Below are positions 56,501 through 64,000 of a DNA stretch of 64,000 nucleotides, piece by piece; position 1 is the stretch's first letter; every line of letters begins with the position of its first letter. Source of the stretch: Cladopsammia gracilis (Eukaryota > Cnidaria > Anthozoa > Scleractinia > Dendrophylliidae); the NCBI GenBank assembly GCA_022457155.1, contig JAJGOT010000355.1, positions 28,501 through 92,500 on the forward strand. Direction: 5' to 3'. The notes beneath the pieces are model-generated. The model searched no databases, was not told the origin of the DNA, and saw only the letters and a program-made list of their open reading frames with translations. The translations under genes were made by a program, and so were the position numbers.

Positions 56501-59500
56501 TTTGTGAAAAATTACAGGTGTAAGTTGGAAGTATAATTAATCCTCGCTTTTGAAATGCAGATGAAGACAGGTGAAAGGTACACAAAGAAGAAACATTTTT
56601 TTGAGACTTGCATCCTTTTGGAACAAAACTTAACAACTTCATGGTGGTGTCTGGTGTCAAATTGTATCAGCCACACAGACTCTTGAAAATTGTCTTCTCT
56701 TTAAAGGGTCTGAATAAAATGTTTGGTAAATATACCAGCTTCTTGGGTGTCCTACTGATTTTTTAACAGTGAGAATTAATTTGCATAACATGCCAAGAAA
56801 TTGTACTGATGTTAAAATCTCTTTGATTATGTCAATGTGTACTTTAAACTTTGTTAAATCCACTTAAAAGTAGCTGTTAGCATTTCTTTTATACGATCTT
56901 GATATCTGCAGCTCGCAGACTGTTCCTATGATTTTGTACATTGCTATTCGTATTCACTGCACATGCAAATATCTGACAGCTTGGGAAAGGCAATTTATTT
57001 TAAACCATCTCAAAATAGGCTTTAAAGGAAAGGTCATTTGTAATAAGCAATGATTGTGAAAGTCAATTAAGGCTGTGAGTGAATTCCCCTAAAATGGGTT
57101 TAAATAATAAAAGCCCAGAACTATGGTCTCTTAAATGTTAAGGAACAATATCATTTACCTTCATTAGTATTAATTATTCTAATGAGCATATCTTTCAAGT
57201 GATGTGAGCTGCATATATCTTCTCATGCAATATAGTTTTATGTGAATGGATTAAATAGTTTTAAGATATTGCTTCAACTTACCACTTTTTATTAAAGGTA
57301 ACTGACATATGATTGAAAATCTTAGGGCAATATTTTAAGCCTGTAAAAGGTAATCTATAACCTCTTCTGGCTGTACTAGTGGTAATTTTCTTTTCAGAAA
57401 CTAAGGAACAAATAGTAGACCTGTCAATTTTTTATTTGCTTTAACCCTTTCCACGTTAAACCCTGATTTTTACGGGTTTTGGGGTTTTACACATGGAAGC
57501 CATTGTAACATCATCAATTCACATGTCACAAGTTAACTTTGATGTGCAGTTGATGCATAATGGATAGATCTTTGCACTCATGTGTCAATTTTGGGAAATA
57601 TCGGTCAAATTCTTCCAGAGTTATGCAGGAAAAACCTGTTAAATTTTTGTTGCAAAATCAGTGCCAAATTTGGCTCACACACCAGACATTCTTCCAGATT
57701 CATTTCTTGGGTTCCTGAAAAGGTTGGGTCAAAACTTTTCCAGCTGAAAGAAAGTGTATAAATAGCCGAAGATAGCAAGAAAAGAAAGGGAGGGAAAGAT
57801 GAAAGGAAAAGAGAGAAAAAAAAATCAAATGGGAAAAACTCCTTTTTCAAGTCTAAACTATCGGTTTACAGCTGCAGCAAAGATAAAATTGATTGTTTTC
57901 GCTCAGAAACTATATAAACACTGTGCCCCCGTTCATGAATACACATTTTTAGTGCAGGAAACGCCCAATTTGGCCAAAAAAATCCATGAAAACCCACTTT
58001 TTTAACCCCAAAAAGTGTGTTTTGAGCGAAATTCCGCAATTAAAGGGTGAAAGGCTAAGAGCAACCAAAAATTAAAAATTTGCATTTTTAATGCTTTCAT
58101 TCTTTGAGTTTAACCGTAAGTCAAGTATTTGCAGTTCTAGATTTTGAATCTTTGAATAAATTATTGTGAAATATTAAGTTATTGAGAAATGAAAGCTGTT
58201 TTAAAATAGCAGTACATTGTATTTTTATTCCTGTGCATGTTGTTTTTTATTTATTTTTTGGTGTATGTAATTTGAGAATTTTTTTCGGTGGGTCAATTTG
58301 GCCACTGTTTACTTTTATAGAAGCGAGTTTGCTAAGTTGAACTTTAACCCTTACTCCAGGCCAGAATTAATAATTATGGAGACATGTAAATATATGTGTT
58401 TTTAACTTTTGAGTCTGTGGATGAAATCCTATGGTGTGACCATTCAAATGAAACCTCTTCAGCAGTACTTTTGCATGGTACCATTTGTTCTAACTTTTGA
58501 GTCTGTTGATGAAATCCTATGGTGTGACCATTCAAATGAAACCTCTTTGGCAGTACTTTTGCATGGTACCGTTTGATGTTCAGTATTTTAAAAAATTAAA
58601 TTTGGCATTTTTTTTTATTTTGATTCTGGGCACTCTTGGGAGTGAAGGATGACACTTCTGGGCATGTTATATTTTTTATGTTACGTTGGTTCTTATCCAC
58701 CTTAATACATGGGTGTTTTAAGGTCATAAGGAAATTGTCTCCAAAACTGAAAATTTTAGGGTGATTTTAAAATGACATCTTGGTCTTAAAAAAGCTAAGA
58801 AAAAACCTGCCTTTGGAAAAAGGGAATAAATAGCAATTAACATTTTTAATATCCGAGTGTAGATGAAATAGTTAAATATTTTTTTTGTTGGTCTGATTTT
58901 TTTCTCTGTCAATAACCAACGAATCAAAGTTAGAATTTAATTAGTCACTCCTTAATTTCTCTCGTAATCTCACTCATATCTCCTGAGTATTTGTTGTTTC
59001 ACTTGTGAAAACATGATGAAGTAATGTTGTATTTAATAAACATGATTGAATGTATTAATGGAGCTAACAAGTGGAAATTATATTCATTTACGGTAGCAAT
59101 GCTTTTATCCATTTCTAAGAAATCTAATAAAGAAATAATACTGAGCTAAGAATATAATTGGATTTTTAATTTTAATTTGTTGGCATCATGCTGTGATTTG
59201 TAATTTACATAATGTTATTTATATAATTAAATGTGTGATTTTTGTGTATCAAAACACATTACAAAACCAAGTGTTCTTTAGACATCTTTACACTCGCTGT
59301 ACATTTGTCAATGGTTTATGAAAATCGGAATTAATGTGCTGCAGAGATATTTGCATCTAACATCAATACAGAAGACCTATTAAAAAATGGCAATTTTTAC
59401 AAATTATGGCTTCATTTTGCTACTGCAACTACCATTGATAATTCAGTTCGTTTTTTCTTTCTTATTTAAATAATTAACATGAGAAAACAAAGAAACTACA

Positions 59501-60608
59501 TGTAAAGGATTCTGGTTGTTGATGTCATCTTGACAATGGCCTAATTATGAGGCTAAAAATGACTTATTTAATAACACCGTCAACAAAAATAAAAGAGAAT
59601 TGGCAGCTGCAAGTAGAGAAAAATCCTGTGGTCATTTTCTCATCATATCTCATATCAAACAAAATTTATTTCCCTAATTACTATGGTTTTTTTTTAATAT
59701 GCCTTGAGGGTGTTCCCATGAGAATCTTCTACACCAGAATTTGTTGCCACAGCTGAATTATGAATCCCCCTCGTCAGAATTGCAAATGCAGATTTTGAAA
59801 AATCGGCACTTAGGTAACGTTAATTTAAAAAAATACTGAAGATGAGTCACTGGAGAGAAACTTCTCAGTCAAATTTGAGTAGATAATAATTTCAATTAGT
59901 GTTATCCTTTCAAGTGATTAAACGTGACCTTTAAAAAGGACATTTGCCAACTCTGTGGTATTACTTGGTGCGTGGGTAGAAAAATTTCAGCCTTCCAAAA
60001 TGCAGATTTTTTTTGGTTAGTGTAGAGAAATGTTAAAGAAGACCATCCACTAATAAAATGGGGTCACCAACCATCCAAGCAAGTTAAATGTAGGCAAAGT
60101 TAACACAATGGCTACCTCAGTATGGGCGTCCTTAAAAATCAATATAGCAGTAGTTTTTTGTGCTCTCCATAAAAGCTGCACTAATACAGATTATGTCACC
60201 GCAACAATCTCATTTTGCTCAGTAACATCTGTTCTTAAAACCAATGGCCCACGTTTATACTTGGAAAACAGACTGAAAAGTTCACAGTTAATAATTTTGT
60301 TCCTGTTGCATATTTAGGTATTGCAAGTGTCAGAGAAAGAAGCATTAGATACGAAGAAGAGACTGAACCAAGAGAGGTATGCACTCCAGAGAAGACTTGA
60401 CCTACTTCAAGGCCGCAGTGACAAAGCTATGATTGGTATAAAGAGGCCGCGTCATTCAGAAGGGGAGTCCTCGACTAGCAGTGAGGAAATAGATGTAGAA
60501 AACGATGAGGAAACTGGCTATGCCAGCAGCGAATCTGACGATCGCTTTAGTACTGGAAGCAGCATTGGTAGTGATGGTGGATTAACTGCCAACTCTAGGA
60601 GAGTTTAA
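53555..60608 (+). CDS. MXD1: MXD (MAD) family bHLH-zipper transcriptional repressor
   Basis: Five exons splice in phase: 53555-53609, 53698-53764, 54485-54517, 55334-55448 and 60318-60608, giving 186 aa (human MXD1 is 221). Residues 1-18, MNIEQLLEAAKIIEQRDE, form the Sin3-interaction helix that recruits mSin3-HDAC. A basic linker follows (KKRSQASVKRDRKPTKRS). The bHLH is RTTHNQLEKNRRAHLRDCLE...LLKDLVP with helix 2 in ATTLALLQSAQQYIQ. The zipper is in exon 5 (VLQVSEKEALDTKKRLNQER). The tail is acidic and Ser-rich (SSEEIDVENDEETGYASS), as in MXD proteins. The expected role is dimerising with MAX and repressing E-box genes against MYC. The orthologue among MXD1/3/4/MXI1 is not resolved; the symbol is nominal. 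The intron before exon 5 is 4.9 kb. Confidence 0.9.
55449..60317 (+). other. Large last intron of MXD
   Basis: 4.9 kb, AT-rich, with no supported gene. It includes a TTAACCCTTT-type element candidate (about 57441-58050) and repeat copy B (58345-58650). Confidence 0.6.
58345..58650. mobile_element. Repeat family copy B with internal 88-bp tandem duplication
   Basis: It matches copy A at 6376-6765. The unit starting TAACTTTTGAGTCTGT occurs at 58403 and again at 58491 with few differences, so it is an exact 88-bp period duplication. The ends show TTAACCCTTACTCC and GGAGTGAAGGA. Confidence 0.7.
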
Positions 60609-63600
60609 TGGTACAAATTCAGTGATCTCGCTGATTCATGTCGCCATGCTTGTTTCAACCATTGGTGTTAAGTGCACCTCAATATATTTTAAAGGTTTTT
60701 GGAAAAAAAATCTTTGTTGGGGTATGGGGAGTGGTAGGGAGGGTGAGATCCTCACTAGATTTATCATATACTATTGACATGCGCCAAGTGGGAGCGTCAT
60801 GCAATTTCTTGCTTTTTTGTGCAAGATTCTCATCACTGTGGCATAATTCTAAAAGCAGTAAATGCAGTTAGTCGGCTAATTATGGTCTTAGATAAGTTCC
60901 TCTTATTTCCATCAAGCCCAATGTTCTGGTGGAATCTTTAAAACAATTTTTCTTATGTACAAAATTAACGTATCACTCTGAAGGTGTTATCTTCTTCCAT
61001 TTGTATCAAAAAGTTAGACTACTTGAATACTTGCAAAAGACTTTTTAAAAATGTCCTTTACAGGGATTTACTCTTAATAAATTTATCAATGTATTAATTA
61101 AAAGCAATATACATGTCTCTCACGTCAAGGTCCGATAACCATCTCATTTCTAAAGATGGGATGTCAAACAAGCAAAACAAATAATAATTTATCCTGTAAG
61201 AGTTGTAAATAGGGAAATTATATACGACAGAACTCGACCATCCATTCAAAATATATCAAAATGATTTGAGAAATCAACTATATAATGAATGAATTAATCA
61301 TACAGATGTGTCAATCATCAAATGATCAATTTAATCCTGGTGTTGTAGGCATCGAGCAGGTGTTTGATGCATACTGAACCTAGCATCAAAGTTATCATCT
61401 GCAAAAAAGTACTGTAATAACTGAGTTGGTGACAAGGGGAACTTAACCAGCCTTTCCATTCAACCAAAGTCCATAGAAGGGAAATTTTCTAAAGACAAGT
61501 TCTCAGAAATTTTGAATTCATACATGTATTGACTGCTGGAAATATTTGGAAATTTAAAGTGGAGTTTTTGGTTGAGTGGAAAGCCATCAAGTTGTTTTCA
61601 TTTTATTCGAAATTGACTGCTCTGTTTCATCAGTCATGAAACAATTTCTGATAAAGGCTAGACATGATTGTGGTTTACAACTTGTGACACTTTTAGTTTG
61701 TAGATTTATGCGTCATCACCGCAAGTCTAGTGAAGTCATTGCTGCATGTACTACTTTGGAAAGAATCTTTGAGGTAGATTTTGTTTCCACAAATTAGAAA
61801 TGTATGGAGCATTTTAAAAAGAAATTGTTTAAAAAAAACTATGCAGACAGAGCAGTTATTTAATTGACTGTTGAAAGTAAAATGTATTAGAATTTGCTCT
61901 GGTTTGGATTTGCTGAAATATTGGTTTTAAATACCTATTTGCATATTTTAACTAATTCAAGCTAAACAGAGAAGCTACCATAATTCTTTTTAAAAAACTG
62001 TTTTAGGAATACGACCAAAACCCAATTCAGTCACTTAAATTCACTCAAGTTTCTTTAGATTCCAATTTGATATGAATAACCAGATGCGATTAATCCTTCA
62101 CAACAGTCACTCACTGAAGAAAACTGATGTAGTTATGATTAACAACAACTTAATGAACCATCTGCTGTTGCAATAGCCCTTATCGTAGATGAGCACGCCC
62201 CGCCAACATATCGGCAGTTTCTCGCTTTCTTGACCCTATAGTCTCGTTTTGATGTTTACAAGAACCTCTGACGACGATGAGCGTAAACATGAAAACGAGG
62301 CTATAGGGTCAAGAAAGCGAGAAACCGCTGATATGTTGGCGTGGCGTACTCATCTACGATAAGGGCTATTTGTAACAGGGGTGTAACTGTTAATCCTAAA
62401 CATCATCTAGTCAAATATATAGCTGACACAATACAATTGACATATATTATTCACATCATCTAAACCAACATTTTCTGCAAACCACAGGTTTGAAAATTGC
62501 AGCGGTGCAATACAATGTTAAGTCATCGTCCACCTCTGCAGACTGAAGAAGTTCATTGACGTATAACTAATTTTCTCCTGTCCAAAGCTCTTTGTGGTTT
62601 AGATTAATAATATTTGTAACTTTTTTTCTGTAGATAATTGTAAATTACTATTACCAGTGTAAATTCCAGGTTAATTACCAAATATTATATATATTAAATA
62701 ATAATATTAACTATTTATGATGTGGGTTCTTAGAGGGTACCAGGGACCTAATTAATATCTCCTATCCAATCACTTTTTTCATCTGTGTACAATCTTGGAT
62801 GGTAGTGTTTGTATTTTTAATGTGATCTGTAAATAATGTGTATTTTTGAACAAAAAAAAGTGTACCAAAAAGATGACATTTTTATAAATTATTATTGCCA
62901 GAGTTTCAAGGAATAGCAAATAAACATGTTTTGAACATCTTAACATAATGGTCTTTTACTTCTGACTGGATTCTCCTATGGGGCTTGTTTGGTAGCGGAA
63001 TTAACAGTCCAGAATAAAATCTTCAAACGTGTGTTAAAAAATCCACGGCATATTTGATGTCCACAATAATTATAAAACTAAAAAATCAAATGGTGATTCA
63101 AAATTCTATATGCAGTCAGTCTAAAAGTTCGGGTCTTTCTGCATGTACCGGTACCCATGAACCACTTATTGTCTTCTATTGTTTGTGAGGTGTTGTATTT
63201 TTGGTCTTGTTTTGCATTTGTATTATTGTCGTTCTTTGTTCCTTTTGTTTTACGTAATATGTGACCGGTACATGCAGAATCTACCAAAAGTTCCCAAAAT
63301 CCTGGTTTTGGGCATAACTGACAGAGCAACCAATTTTTAACTCACAGAGTAATTTCTTGGTGGTGAATTACAACCCACCATAAGTTTTTTTTTTCTCCAG
63401 GGTTTCTGATTCGTGGTGCTGTTGGTTTACTCTTGGCTTACAAGAGTGCTGGGAATTTCAGGCCAGTTTCTGACTTAAAGTTTATTAAGTAACAATCTGC
63501 TTAAGAAGGATAGCGCTGAACGGCAATGCATGATGGAATGTCAGCTTTTTTCATTGTTACAACTAGTGATCTCATTGGCCTAGACTCGAAAACCGCTAAA

Positions 63601-64000
63601 AAGTTAAGGTTCAAGGTGCATTTTGTCTAATTTTTTTTAAGGTTTCAAGTAATTTGAGACCCAATCGCACAACATGCAATTTTTAAAAGATTGTATTTGG
63701 GGAACTTCATCAAAGAAGCAAAATTATTAGCTATTGTCTTCTGCTATTCTGATTGGTTAAGCACAAACATTTCCTAAAATTTATTTGACACAAATGGATT
63801 TTCTTTATTTTTATAATGAAATATAATTATTATGAACCATCAGCTCCTCTATTCTTGAAATCACAAATACTCTATGTGGGAAAGAGCCAATGCCGCAGAA
63901 CAATGAAGTTTGCTATCGTTCTTACGTGGAGCATTACTTAAAGAGTCGTGGGACATGGAAAGTGAATCACTCTGACTATAAATCATTAATTTTAACATCT
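60609..64000. other. MXD 3' UTR and downstream spacer
   Basis: AATAAA hexamers at 61076-61081 and 62919-62924 are candidate poly(A) signals. A fragment of the GAGCAGTTTT MITE starts near 61849, and a palindrome lies at 62166-62376. GCATGTACCGGT/ACCGGTACATGC at about 63140-63275 is a further inverted pair. No other gene is seen to the window end. Confidence 0.55.
62166..62376. mobile_element. 211-bp palindromic MITE
   Basis: AATAGCCCTTATCGTAGATG at left is answered by CATCTACGATAAGGGCTATT at right, and the arms continue through GTTTCTCGCTTTCTTGACCC and TATAG(T/C)CTCGTTTT. Arms differ at few sites. Confidence 0.85.

Noticed and set aside
63078..63329. 83-aa minus-strand frame near the right edge
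   Set aside because: It overlaps an inverted pair (GCATGTACCGGT) and has no family motif or splice support.

Overview
This window is animal nuclear DNA. The genes are broken by many short GT-AG introns, the proteins are metazoan chromatin, trafficking, mitochondrial and bHLH-zipper proteins, and introns and spacers are packed with palindromic MITE-like elements, tRNA-derived SINE pieces, LINE 3' tails and microsatellites. The protein content and repeat style suggest a cnidarian, most likely an anthozoan such as a stony coral. That assignment is inference; no species can be named from the sequence alone. All gene models below were spliced by hand from phase-consistent GT-AG junctions and recognised family motifs.

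Layout, left to right. (1) 160-3706, minus: the 5' four exons of BNIP1/SEC20, an ER SNARE; the rest lies left of the window. (2) 3707-4172: a compact head-to-head promoter. (3) 4173-21763, plus: an eight-exon NSD-family histone H3K36 methyltransferase (PWWP, PHD cluster, PWWP, AWS-SET-postSET, terminal PHD), with AT-hook and lysine-rich repeats and a possible alternative last exon. (4) 21764-25600: spacer with a 914-bp TIR element. (5) 26232-28434, plus: an unrecognised three-exon gene (196 aa, PPxY motif, acidic stretch, Arg-rich tail), with a doubtful acidic exon facing away at 25603-25777. (6) 29453-36928, minus: a complete 14-exon sideroflexin-5 gene. (7) 36929-44872: gene-poor spacer with a SINE and several MITEs. 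(8) 44873-53067: an 8.2-kb DNA transposon with long, almost identical terminal inverted repeats (TIRs). It carries an intact DDE integrase-like transposase and, convergently, an intact HECT E3 ubiquitin ligase. (9) 53555-60608, plus: a five-exon MXD (MAD)-family repressor whose start codon is only 488 bp from the transposon end. (10) 60609-64000: 3' UTR and spacer.

The most notable object is the transposon. It has two cargo genes, each starting just inside a TIR, so both probably use a duplicated promoter. The TIRs match throughout apart from a 42-bp difference in the number of subterminal repeats, so it moved recently. The chromosomal genes are ordinary conserved housekeeping or regulatory genes and form no operon-like unit; only the BNIP1/NSD pair shares a promoter region.
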